From NCBI RefSeq assembly GCF_048213115.1, contig NZ_CP172404.1, positions 2,356,001-2,420,000 on the forward strand: 64,000 nucleotides of DNA. Direction: 5' to 3'. Shown here piece after piece: positions 35,445 to 44,455 of this stretch (positions are counted from its first letter, which is position 1; every line of letters starts with the position of its first letter). The DNA comes from Niveibacterium terrae. GTDB taxonomy: Bacteria > Pseudomonadota > Gammaproteobacteria > Burkholderiales > Rhodocyclaceae. The position numbers and the translations under genes were made by a program. Below the pieces are notes generated by a model. The model ran no database searches and was not told the DNA's origin. It saw only the letters and a program-made list of their open reading frames with translations.

Positions 35445-36254
35445 ATGCTCAGGATCGCGCAAACCGACTGGCGCCCGGCCCAAGCCTCGGCGCTGACCGA
35501 GCTGCCGCGCCCCATCCACTTTCGCGCCTATGAACTCGCCCGAGGCACCCACGTCGAGGCTCACACCCACCCCTGGTGCCACTTCCTCTACGCGCGCTCG
35601 GGCGTGATGCAGATCCGCGCTGGCGCTTCGCGCTCGCTGCTGCCTCCCTTCCACGGCATGTGGATTCCGGCCGGCACCGCGCACGAAGCCTGGATTCTCG
35701 AGGACGTCGCACTCGAAAGCCTGTTCATAGATCCCCAGCAGCTCGAAGCCCCCCGTCAGGGCTGTCAGGTCGTGCAGATCGACGAGTTCGCTCGCGCCTT
35801 CATCCACCATGCGAACCGCGTCACCCCCGAGCACTACGACGCCCAGGGCCGGGAGGGCCGGATGCTCGCGGTGCTGCTCGACGTGCTCGAAGCGCTTCCG
35901 GCGACCGCGTTCAGCCTGCCCTGCCCGTCCGAGCCGCGGCTCGCCGCGATGTGCGACGCGATCCAGCGAAGCCCGGGTGACGCGCACCGCCAGAAGGACT
36001 GGGCGGACGCGCTGCACATGTCACCGCGCACGTTCGCCCGCCGCTTCCAGGATGAGACCGGCCTCACTTTCAGCCAGTGGCGGCAACGCCTGCGCCTGCA
36101 GCAGGCGGTCGTGCTGCTCGAGTCGGGCCAGGGCGTGACCCAGGCCGCGCTCGAACTCGGCTACAACAGCCCTTCCGCCTTCACCCACGCCTTCGCAACG
36201 CTGTTCGGCATGACGCCGAGCCAGTTCCTGCAGAAGCAGAACGATGACGCCTGA
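35445..36254 (+). CDS. AraC-family regulator with cupin sensor domain
   Basis: 269 residues from ATG 35445 behind CGGAGG. An N-terminal cupin (about 25-110: GTHVEAHTHPWCHFLYARSG, PPFHGMWIPAGTAHEAWI) with several histidines suggests metal or aromatic ligand binding. The C-terminal pair of helix-turn-helix units (about 180-265) contains DWADALHMSPRTFARRFQDE and QAALELGYNSPSAFTHAF. This layout is that of NimR-like proteins, which control a divergent exporter gene, and the MFS gene here is divergent. Confidence 0.9.
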   Translation: MLRIAQTDWRPAQASALTELPRPIHFRAYELARGTHVEAHTHPWCHFLYARSGVMQIRAGASRSLLPPFHGMWIPAGTAHEAWILEDVALESLFIDPQQLEAPRQGCQVVQIDEFARAFIHHANRVTPEHYDAQGREGRMLAVLLDVLEALPATAFSLPCPSEPRLAAMCDAIQRSPGDAHRQKDWADALHMSPRTFARRFQDETGLTFSQWRQRLRLQQAVVLLESGQGVTQAALELGYNSPSAFTHAFATLFGMTPSQFLQKQNDDA

Positions 36255-36269
36255 GCCGGATCGCCCGGA

Positions 36270-37457
36270 TCAGGCCATCACTCTGTCCGGCTGGCGACAC
36301 AGGATCACTACGATCAGCAGCGCGGCAGCGGCCCCCACGCCTCCGGCCATGAAGACGCTTCGATAACCGATACGGTCGGCCAGCAGGCCGGCGAGCGGAC
36401 CGGTCAAGCCATAGGCGAGATCCTGGAATGCGGTGAAGCTTCCCAGCGCAGCACCGCGCAGCAAGGGCGACACGCACTGCACGACCTCTCGCCCCATCGC
36501 CGGGAAGATCAGCGAGCAGCCCAGCCCGGTCAGGAATGCGCCCAGCAGCGCCAGCTCGGGCGACCCCGCCCCCCAGATCAAGGCCTGACCGATGGCCTCG
36601 ACCGCGAGCGAGACGAGCGCAACCCTCAGCCCACCCAACTGATCGGGCAGATGGCCAAGGAAGAGGCGAACCAACACGAAACCGATCCCGAATGCCGTCA
36701 GCCCCAGGCCGGCATGGGACCAGCCCTGGCGATGGAAATGCAGAGCGAAGAAGGCTCCGATCGCGGCGAAGCCTATGCCCTGAAGACAGACGATCAGGCC
36801 ATGCCGCCAAATCTGGCCGAGGACCGCTGACGATGAAGGGCGCTGGACATTGGGGTGTGTATCGACAGCGGGCAATGACCCGGAGAAGAGCAGACCGAGG
36901 CCGGAGATCAGAGCGCATGCGAGCATGGTTCCGGAAAAACCCCAGCGCTCGAACAGTGCCAAGCCGATCGGCCCTCCGACCGCGAGGGCACCGTAGATGG
37001 CCGCGCCGACCAAGGCCAGGACCCGCCCCGAGTTGGCGGCCCCGACAAGGCCAATCCCCCAGGCGATCACGCCCACGGCGACCAGGCTCTCGCCCAGGCC
37101 CAGGCACAGGCGCCCGGCGATCAGCACGAGGTAGGCGAGCGCATGCGAATCGGCGATCAGCCCAGAGAGCGCCGAGATCAGCGATCCGGCGGCATAGAGC
37201 GTCAGACCGCGGATCGTGCCCAGCCGGGCGCCACACCGATCGGCCAGACTTCCGGCCAAGCCGCGCGTCGCGATGGTCACGAAGAAGACCGCGCCGACAG
37301 CCAGTCCCGCCCAGGCGTTGCCGAGACCCAGCCGCGCACTGACGAATAAGGGGACGACCGGCAGCGAGAGGCCGATGCACAGGTAAGAAAAGAAGAGGAT
37401 TGCGGTCAGCCGCAACAGGCTGGCTTGCGATCCATCGGGGGACAGTTGAAAAGTCAT
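36270..37457 (-). CDS. MFS transporter, arabinose-exporter-like (YhhS type)
   Basis: 395 residues with twelve membrane spans. The first span LTAILFFSYLCIGLSLPVVP and VGAVFFVTIATRGLAGSLAD with RCGARLG form the loop 2-3 signature, and LCLGLGESLVAVGVIAWGIG is the helix 4-5 region typical of the YhhS/AraJ group. These are proton-driven exporters of broad range. It is divergent from a TetR-type gene (220 bases), the usual arrangement for a repressor and its exporter, and convergent with the AraC gene. Confidence 0.88.
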   Translation of the reverse strand: MTFQLSPDGSQASLLRLTAILFFSYLCIGLSLPVVPLFVSARLGLGNAWAGLAVGAVFFVTIATRGLAGSLADRCGARLGTIRGLTLYAAGSLISALSGLIADSHALAYLVLIAGRLCLGLGESLVAVGVIAWGIGLVGAANSGRVLALVGAAIYGALAVGGPIGLALFERWGFSGTMLACALISGLGLLFSGSLPAVDTHPNVQRPSSSAVLGQIWRHGLIVCLQGIGFAAIGAFFALHFHRQGWSHAGLGLTAFGIGFVLVRLFLGHLPDQLGGLRVALVSLAVEAIGQALIWGAGSPELALLGAFLTGLGCSLIFPAMGREVVQCVSPLLRGAALGSFTAFQDLAYGLTGPLAGLLADRIGYRSVFMAGGVGAAAALLIVVILCRQPDRVMA

Positions 37458-37572
37458 GAAAGAGCTCCAGGGGTTTTCCGAACGAGCCCGGTTCGATGAA
37501 TCCGGGCAGGCGACGGCTCTGGCGTTGCTTGACGTGAACGCTTACGGCCGAAGGCTTAAGCAAGGGCTGGGC

Positions 37573-37588
37573 TTCGCGCGATCGCGAA
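37573..37588. promoter_or_regulatory. Candidate TetR operator between exporter and regulator genes
   Basis: TTCGCG-CGAT-CGCGAA is an inverted repeat with six-base arms in the divergent region between the MFS and TetR genes, 90 bases before the latter. A second weaker pair, GAATA and TATTC, lies closer to the TetR start. TetR-type repressors bind such palindromes. Confidence 0.35.
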
Positions 37589-37677
37589 AGTTCGCAGGCC
37601 AGGCTTGAACGCGAAATTGCGCCGGATCAGAATACGAACAATCCTTCACGTTTTCTATTCGCATTCGGAGGCCCAAC

Positions 37678-38358
37678 TTGGCGGAGCGGAAGAACCCACG
37701 CATCAGCTCGCGAAAGCAGCCGAAACAGGCGCGTTCGAACGCGCTCGTCTCCTCTATCCTCGAGGCAGCCCTTCAGGTTCTGGCCAAGGAAGGCGCACCG
37801 CGTTTCACGACCTCGCGAGTCGCCGAGCGGGCCGGAGTGAGCGTGGGCTCGATCTACCAGTACTTCCCGAACAAAGCAGCGATCCTGTTCCGGCTGCAGA
37901 GCGAGGAATGGCAGCGCACCGCCGGACTGCTCAGCCGGATCCTCGAAGAACGCGAGAAACCGCCGCTCGTGCGGCTTCGCGCGCTAGTCCACACCTTCAT
38001 CCGCTCGGAATGCGAGGAAGCCGACATGCGCGTCGCGCTCCACGACGCGGCCCCGCTCTATCGGGACAGCCCGGAGGCCCACGAGGCGCGCTCGGCCTCG
38101 AGCAATGCGATGCTGCGCTTCATCGAGGAAGTGCTGCCCGAAACTCCCGGCGTGCAGCAAGTGCAGATCAGCGAAATCGTCAGCACGACGCTGGGCGCAG
38201 TCGGCAAACGCTTCTCGGAATCCCCGCGGACCGATCAGCAGATCGACTCCTACGCGGACGCAATGGCCGACATGCTCTGCGCCTATCTGGCAAGCCACGA
38301 AAATCCGGCGCGGAGAATCCGAACGTCACCCCGGCGCAAAGCAAAGACATGCGAATAA
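37678..38358 (+). CDS. TetR-family transcription repressor
   Basis: 226 residues from a TTG start at 37678, chosen because CGGAGG stands seven bases before and no better ATG exists. The DNA-binding domain (about 18-70) reads NALVSSILEAALQVLAKEGA, then TTSRVAERAGVSVGSIYQYF and PNKAAILF. The C-terminal ligand domain is helical, and the end is very basic. It is divergent from the MFS exporter and probably represses it. Confidence 0.9.
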   Translation: MAERKNPRISSRKQPKQARSNALVSSILEAALQVLAKEGAPRFTTSRVAERAGVSVGSIYQYFPNKAAILFRLQSEEWQRTAGLLSRILEEREKPPLVRLRALVHTFIRSECEEADMRVALHDAAPLYRDSPEAHEARSASSNAMLRFIEEVLPETPGVQQVQISEIVSTTLGAVGKRFSESPRTDQQIDSYADAMADMLCAYLASHENPARRIRTSPRRKAKTCE

Positions 38359-38463
38359 ATAGGGGAAGGCCGAAAGGGGTAAAAGAAGCGCGGAGGGGAG
38401 AAAACGAAAGGGGCGAAGACAAGGCGGGTGAATTGCCTTGTTCCGCCCCGCGAGTCTCAGGAA

Positions 38464-38892
38464 TCAGTGATGCTGGGTTTCCGTGCCACAGCACGCCCAG
38501 ATTTTCCAGGAGTCACCTTCGCGGATCAGGTGGTAACTCTTGTCCAGCACCCAGCGGGTGCCATGATCGTCGCTGAGGAGCCAGCTCATCACGACCGTGA
38601 GTCGGTTCTTTCCGGTCCGCAGAATGATTTCGATCCGCGGATCGACTTTCTGCACGCCAAGTCCCCGGTAATAATCGAGAAGTCCATCCGTCGCCTGGAT
38701 CAGGCCGGCCCTTTCAGAGTAAGACCAGACGAGCGAATCCCCGTCGAGTTCCACATAAAAAGGCATTGCAAAAAAGGAAACCACCGCTTCGGCATTCAGG
38801 CTGGAAAAAGCCTCGCCATATTCTCCGAGGAATTGCTCAATTTCCGCCCGGAGTTCTTTGCTCACGCCCAGCTCGCTGTCGACCGAAATCAC
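38464..38892 (-). CDS. NTF2/SnoaL-like small protein
   Basis: About 142 residues from GTG 38892, which has AAGGGG five bases before; a GTG at 38928 is the alternative. The fold is the cone-shaped NTF2 type: helix LRAEIEQFLGEYGEAFSSLN, then VVSFFAMPFYVELDG, DYYRGLGVQKVDPRIEIILR and a C-terminal sheet WVLDKSYHLIREGDSWKIWA. These proteins bind small ligands or catalyse isomerase-type steps; the role here is unknown. Confidence 0.65.
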   Translation of the reverse strand: MISVDSELGVSKELRAEIEQFLGEYGEAFSSLNAEAVVSFFAMPFYVELDGDSLVWSYSERAGLIQATDGLLDYYRGLGVQKVDPRIEIILRTGKNRLTVVMSWLLSDDHGTRWVLDKSYHLIREGDSWKIWACCGTETQHH

Positions 38893-38928
38893 ACCCGCCC
38901 CTTGTCCATTTATTCGCGCCACCGACAC

Positions 38929-39250
38929 AGACCGCAGTCTGCGACAAAATGTTCATCATTTTACTATGCGGGGGAGCGCCGGCGTGCTGGCCGGGAAAGC
39001 GCCCTTTGTCAATTTTGTTTTCGCCTTCTCCCCCGTGCTACCGCCAGCCATTCTGGCACACAAAAGAGAACCAGATCGACGGTCGTGGTTCGCAAAAATG
39101 CGCACACCCCGTGCGCAGCCGCGAGATCCGAGCGCAGCCCGGGCGGCAGCGGAACGGAAGGCGGGTGTTCAGTCTGACGCGGATCCTGCCCCAAGCGGTG
39201 CGCTGAGCCCCGATTGACGGCCCGCCCCTCAGGCGCAATCGCGAAGACGA
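38929..39250. other. Region between NTF2-like gene and CRISPR trailer; no gene seen
   Basis: Frames here are short or are continuations of the array shadow frames. I see no tRNA, insertion sequence or strong hairpin. The last bases before the array hold a protein remnant listed separately. Confidence 0.4.
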
Positions 39251-39325
39251 GGTTCAACTCTGGTCTCAGGAGCTCGACCTGAGCGGGATCCATGAAGGCA
39301 TACCGATCGGGAATGCCTTGTCCGA
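39251..39325 (-). pseudogene. Possible C-terminal scrap of a low-molecular-weight protein tyrosine phosphatase-like gene
   Basis: Directly beyond the last repeat the minus strand reads GIPDRYAFMDPAQVELLRPE. This resembles the C-terminal block DIPD-Y-FMDPELVELL of small phosphatase-like proteins. The frame is open into the array on the 5' side, so the rest of the gene has been lost at the array border. Confidence 0.35.
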
Positions 39326-42300
39326 TTTCTGAGCTGCCTATCCGGCAGTTAGCTTTCACTGCGCTCCACGCTGCATCGATGACGCTTTCTGAGCTGCCTA
39401 TCCGGCAGTGAGCTTGCGGGGTGGCACTGATCCCGCGCTTGCACATTTCTGAGCTGCCTATCCGGCAGTGAGCGCGGGATGGAATTTTTCGCTGGGTGCC
39501 GGCCATTTCTGAGCTGCCTATCCGGCAGTGAGCAGCACGACTTCGAGCGCCGGCGGATCGACGCTTTTCTGAGCTGCCTATCCGGCAGTGAGCAGCTCCC
39601 AGTCTTGGGGCTGAGGCAACCAGCTTTTCTGAGCTGCCTATCCGGCAGAGAGCCGCGGCAAACGTCACTCGCTGGGGGTTTTCAATTTCTGAGCTGCCTA
39701 TCCGGCAGTGAGCGAAAGGCAAGCTCGTGGTTGTGGCCACAGCCCTTTCTGAGCTGCCTATCCGGCTGTGAGCGCCAGTAGACGTGCCCGAAAAGCCGTC
39801 CTCGTTTTCTGAGCTGCCTATCCGGCAGTGAGCGCGGTCAGCTCGGCCACGCGGTCGGGCTGCGGTTTCTGAGCTGCCTATCCGGCAGTGAGCGCGGTGG
39901 CGAATATGCGCTGCGGGATGCCGCATTTCTGAGCTGCCTATCCGGCAGAGAGCTGATGTTGGCCACCAATCCCGCCGCTTGGGCCTTTCTGAGCTGCCTA
40001 TCCGGCAGTGAGCGAAATGTGCATCTGAGCTACGTGCACGGGCATTTTCTGAGCTGCCTATCCGGCAGTGAGTGGTCGGAAGGCAAGCTCAAGATCATCC
40101 CCTATTTTCTGAGCTGCCTATCCGGCAGTGAGCGAAAGGCAAGCTCGTGGTTGTGGCCACAGCCTTTTCTGAGCTGCCTATCCGGCAGTGAGCGTGGTGC
40201 CGTCCTCGTTCTTGACGATTACGTTTTTCTGAGCTGCCTATCCGGCAGTGAGCGCGAGGCCGACGCCCTCAATATCGATCCGGCATTTCTGAGCTGCCTA
40301 TCCGGCAGTGAGCTCGGCCATGCAGCGGATCCAGCGCAAGATCGATTTCTGAGCTGCCTATCCGGCAGTGAGCTGGAAGGAGTTCCCTCCCGCCGCGCTC
40401 TCGCTTTTCTGAGCTGCCTATCCGGCAGTGAGCACGTATCGCAAACCTCCGAAGGCTTCCGGTGATTTCTGAGCTGCCTATCCGGCAGTGAGCCAGGTTC
40501 GGACTGGCGATGTTCCGAAGCAGCATTTCTGAGCTGCCTATCCGGCAGTGAGCCCAAGCAGATGGCGCGCTGGGATTCGACCCAGTTTCTGAGCTGCCTA
40601 TCCGGCAGTGAGCTTTGTCGGTCTCACGCTCCGTGTTCATGTCCCTTTCTGAGCTGCCTATCCGGCAGTGAGCGCGGGCTTCGAGCGCACCGGCATGGCC
40701 GGCATTTTCTGAGCTGCCTATCCGGCAGTGAGCAGCTTCAAGCAGAAGAAGTCGCAGGGTACTTGTTTCTGAGCTGCCTATCCGGCAGTGAGCGTCCACT
40801 TCATGGGCGTCTCTGCGGACTTTCATTTCTGAGCTGCCTATCCGGCAGTGAGCTTGTCGTGCTGGTCGTGACCGTGACCGTGGTCTTTCTGAGCTGCCTA
40901 TCCGGCAGTGAGCAGTCGATCTGTGAAGGGCCGATCTACGGCATATTTCTGAGCTGCCTATCCGGCAGTGAGCATCAGATCTGGACCTCGGTGACCGATC
41001 ACATGTTTCTGAGCTGCCTATCCGGCAGTGAGCGCCGCGGAGGACGGCCGCTGCAGAAGCCCTCTTTTCTGAGCTGCCTATCCGGCAGTGAGCTTAGCGG
41101 GAACTCTGGCCTGTGGTGGGACGACTTTCTGAGCTGCCTATCCGGCAGTGAGCCAGGTGCTGGACAAGCGCCCCGGAGAACTCTTTTTCTGAGCTGCCTA
41201 TCCGGCAGTGAGCCCGGAAGACGAAGCCGCGACGGCGCTCGAACATTTCTGAGCTGCCTATCCGGCAGTGAGCTCTGCGTCTCCGACAGCGCGAACAAGC
41301 AACCATTTCTGAGCTGCCTATCCGGCAGTGAGCCAGACGAGCTCGGCATTGGTCGCATCGAGCAGTTTCTGAGCTGCCTATCCGGCAGTGAGCTTTACGC
41401 GATGGCGCAAGAATGTGCGCCACTGTTTCTGAGCTGCCTATCCGGCAGTGAGCGGAGTCCGGGAGCGTGCCGCGGATGTGCTCCAGTTTCTGAGCTGCCT
41501 ATCCGGCAGTGAGCTTGATCTCTCGGTCAGCGGCGGCACGCTGACGTTTCTGAGCTGCCTATCCGGCAGTGAGCTGCCGAGCTCGTCTGGCACGCGACCG
41601 CTGCCGTTTCTGAGCTGCCTATCCGGCAGTGAGCCTGATCCAGTCCGTGCCACCAGAAGTCTGCTTTTTCTGAGCTGCCTATCCGGCAGTGAGCCCGTCG
41701 AGGCTCCGCTCTCGACCGTCTCCGCTTTTCTGAGCTGCCTATCCGGCAGTGAGCTGGCGGGCCTGGTGCTGGCTCGCCCGTTCACTTTTCTGAGCTGCCT
41801 ATCCGGCAGTGAGCGGCGAAGCGAGCCACCACCTGATCCTGCGTGCTTTCTGAGCTGCCTATCCGGCAGTGAGCGACGGGACCATAAAATACGGCCTGCG
41901 CATACATTTCTGAGCTGCCTATCCGGCAGTGAGCTCCGGGTACTCCCTGATCCGTGCGGCGATGATTTTCTGAGCTGCCTATCCGGCAGTGAGCCAGGTC
42001 AGCGGCCATCTGTTCGGTCGGCGCCTTTTCTGAGCTGCCTATCCGGCAGTGAGCGTTGCCGTGGGGCGATGGTTGCTGTGCTGCTCTTTCTGAGCTGCCT
42101 ATCCGGCAGTGAGCAGCGAGCTCTGCGAATGTGAAATCAGCATGGTTTTCTGAGCTGCCTATCCGGCAGTGAGCGCGGTGTTCCGCTATCCGTATGACCC
42201 TGCGCTTTTCTGAGCTGCCTATCCGGCAGTGAGCTTCAACTACTCGTCGGATCTGCGCGGCGGGAATTTCTGAGCTGCCTATCCGGCAGTGAGCTAATGC

Positions 42301-42714
42301 TGAAGGCTGGTACGACGAGTCTGGCGTTTCTGAGCTGCCTATCCGGCAGTGAGCCGCTCGATGCGTCGTGCCCTGCGTACCAGCTCTTTCTGAGCTGCCT
42401 ATCCGGCAGTGAGCGTTTTGCCCTGCCACCCCCGACCCCCTGTGCTTTTCTGAGCTGCCTATCCGGCAGTGAGCCCTGACAGCTTGGCCGCGGCGACCCT
42501 TGCAGATTTCTGAGCTGCCTATCCGGCAGTGAGCCTTTTTCGTCCCCGAGGCCGCTCCGACGCGATTTTCTAAGCTGCCTATCCGGCAGTGAGCGGCGAA
42601 CGTCGATTTTCCGGTTCCGCCCTTCTTTTCTGAGCTGCCTATCCGGCAGTGAGCGGAGCACTGCACTATTTGTGCCCCCTCAAATCTTTCTGAGCTGCCT
42701 ATCCGGCAGTGAGC
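39326..42714 (-). CRISPR. Type I-F CRISPR array, 57 repeats and 56 spacers
   Basis: 28-bp repeats recur every 60 bases, with one step of 61 where the spacer at 41454-41486 is 33 bp. On the plus strand the repeat begins TTTCTGAGCTGCC and ends GGCAGTGAGC; read on the minus strand it holds the hairpin CTGCC-GGATA-GGCAG and ends in CTCAGAAA, the I-F crRNA handle. The array is read toward low coordinates from the leader beside cas6f. Changed repeats cluster at the far end (39326, 39626, 39746, 39926, 40046), as expected of an old trailer, with one near the leader (42567). Spacers are 32 bp. Confidence 0.99.
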
Positions 42715-42845
42715 GAGATCATAACCAATCGTTAAGTTCTGATTTTTAAAGAAAAACAGCGCCTCGCCCTGGAGAAACCCAAACCCGAAGATCCGCTCGC
42801 AAGTTATTACAAATCAACACCTTACGAGCGGACCTCAAAAAAGGG
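42715..42845 (-). promoter_or_regulatory. CRISPR leader
   Basis: 131 bases between cas6f and the first repeat, AT-richer than the surroundings next to the repeat (TTAACGATTGGTTATGATCTC on the minus strand, with TATGAT as a possible -10). It should carry the array promoter and the signals for spacer integration. I cannot place an IHF site with confidence. Confidence 0.7.
42792..42832. repeat. Long inverted repeat inside the leader
   Basis: TCCGCTCGCAAG at 42792-42803 and CTTACGAGCGGA at 42821-42832 are inverse copies with one mismatch (11 of 12), around a 17-base AT-rich loop. It starts 13 bases beyond the cas6f stop codon, so it may be the terminator of the csy operon or a protein-binding site of the leader. 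A weak T-rich stretch follows on the minus strand. Confidence 0.7.
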
Positions 42846-43409
42846 TTAGAACCAGGGAATCGTTGCCGAAGCCCCCAACCCATAAGCGTTGAAAACTCCT
42901 GGAACAGGCTGATCCTGAACGGCAAGGTGTTCGACAAACAGCAGGAAGGGTTGCCCTGTGCTTTGGCTGCGCAGTGCCAGGAAGGGCAAATGAAGAGTTT
43001 TCTCCACGGAGTCTGGAATCCTCTCCAAGGCCTCTTCCTCCGTGCAGTTGTGGCGCTTGATGTATCGGCGCCGCAACCGTTGGGCATTGCTCTGAGCCTG
43101 GACTCGACGAACTACGCGATGGCCAACCTGTCCAGGCACTGGAAGCACTTCGCCAACCGCGACATGATCGGCAACCCCCAATAGCCAGTTAAGCTGGACA
43201 AGTTGCTGCAAGCGAGCTCGGCTGCCATGCACGCGCAGCACCTCCCCCAGCGAAGGAGCCTCCGCCCTGAAACGAGGAAAACTGATACCGATATCCTCGC
43301 TCTGTAGCGTAACCAGGGCTCGGTGCAATTTGCCCGCCAGTGCATTGAGCAGATGCGCGGTCGTGGTCTCCGTGTCGGGGCGCACACGAATGTCGAGATA
43401 GTGATCCAT
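42846..43409 (-). CDS. cas6f: CRISPR RNA endonuclease Cas6f (Csy4)
   Basis: 187 residues, as in Pseudomonas. It cuts the repeat hairpin of the array transcript and stays bound to the 3' end of the crRNA. The start MDHYLDIRVRPD is typical; His29 in GKLHRAL is in the position of the catalytic histidine of Csy4. The arginine-rich helix RLRRRYIKRHNCTEEEALER (about 110-129) grips the hairpin. It begins one base after csy3 ends and is the last gene before the leader. Confidence 0.97.
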   Translation of the reverse strand: MDHYLDIRVRPDTETTTAHLLNALAGKLHRALVTLQSEDIGISFPRFRAEAPSLGEVLRVHGSRARLQQLVQLNWLLGVADHVAVGEVLPVPGQVGHRVVRRVQAQSNAQRLRRRYIKRHNCTEEEALERIPDSVEKTLHLPFLALRSQSTGQPFLLFVEHLAVQDQPVPGVFNAYGLGASATIPWF

Positions 43410-43410
43410 C

Positions 43411-44436
43411 TCAGTTTGCCTCGCCGAACACGCCGCCCCTGATCAGTACGGCCACGACAAAGTGTTGGTCGCCCGCTTCCGGCGCCTTGCCCTTAAGTAC
43501 CCAGTTGTCGAGCAAAGAGTAGAAATCAGCCTTCTGCTTGGGCTGACGATAGGCCTTGCCTTGGTTGGTCACCGACCCGTAGGGCTCAACGGCAATCGGT
43601 CCCAGCTCAACGCCCTCTTCCACGGGATACCAGGTATCGATGGTGCGCAAGGCATTACCGATCTTCTGCGAGTGGATACCTGCCACTTTGTCGACTGAGT
43701 AGAGCGTCTTGCTCTTGTCACCGCGCCCACGATCGAGGATCAGCTCCTGCGAGGGGAAAACCTCCTGCCCTGCTCCCACACGGACGAAGGCGGTGATCTC
43801 CAGCAGTACATGCGCACTACCGTCCAGACCGGAGACGATCAGGGCTGACAACTCATCGAGCGCATCGCTGCCGGCATCAAAGCTGCGCAACGAAAGGGAC
43901 AAGGAATCAAAGTTCCAGGTCTTGACGGCTTTTCCATCCTTGAGGTGGGCGATCTGAATTTCGACTTGCTCGGCGCCGATACGGTTGCGCCACAGGAATC
44001 GCCCATTGGCCAGATTGGCCGCGTAGCGCCGCGCGAGCTCGCCAAAACCATGCTGTTGCACATAGCCTTGCACCGTATCGAGCAAAGCCTTCTGGTATGC
44101 CGCATCGTTGCAGGCGGAAGGCTTGCCGGTTCCGGCCAGAACGCGCAACGTGAAGCGCACCTTCAGCGTATCGGCATCCGCGGGCAAAGCCGCAACATCG
44201 ACTGTTTGCAGATTGGGGTTCTCGATCGCGGCATCGAGCTTGGCAGGATCCTGATCCTTGGTCTTGAGCCGATTAGAGATCGTGCCGCGCACGGACTTGG
44301 TGTTGATGCGCACCGGCAACCATTGAGCGTGCTGTTCGCGCGTGCCCCAATTGCCCGCATAGAACAAGGCGTCGGACGGGTCAAGTTTGCGTTCGAAGGC
44401 GAGGACGGAGGCGGTCTTGAGAGTGGTTTCAGCCAT
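43411..44436 (-). CDS. csy3: Csy3 (Cas7f), backbone of the Csy complex
   Basis: 341 residues from ATG 44436, behind AAGGAG. Six copies of this protein line the crRNA in the I-F surveillance complex. Family blocks are ASVLAFERKLDPSDALFYAG, WLPVRINTKSVRGTISNRLK and ARRYAANLANGRFLWRNRIG. The frame is open for another 90 codons upstream, but that part lies over csy2 and shows no homology. It stands 19 bases after csy2. Confidence 0.97.
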   Translation of the reverse strand: MAETTLKTASVLAFERKLDPSDALFYAGNWGTREQHAQWLPVRINTKSVRGTISNRLKTKDQDPAKLDAAIENPNLQTVDVAALPADADTLKVRFTLRVLAGTGKPSACNDAAYQKALLDTVQGYVQQHGFGELARRYAANLANGRFLWRNRIGAEQVEIQIAHLKDGKAVKTWNFDSLSLSLRSFDAGSDALDELSALIVSGLDGSAHVLLEITAFVRVGAGQEVFPSQELILDRGRGDKSKTLYSVDKVAGIHSQKIGNALRTIDTWYPVEEGVELGPIAVEPYGSVTNQGKAYRQPKQKADFYSLLDNWVLKGKAPEAGDQHFVVAVLIRGGVFGEAN

Positions 44437-44455
44437 GATAAGAGCTCCTTGATAT

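Noticed and set aside
39009..42666. Long open frames on both strands made of repeated FLSCLSGSE or HCRIGSSE units
   Set aside because: The 60-base period is a multiple of three and the repeat has no stop in these frames, so they are a by-product of the CRISPR array, not a repeat protein.
42715..42845. IHF-binding site in the CRISPR leader
   Set aside because: I could not find a stretch that fits the consensus on either strand well enough.
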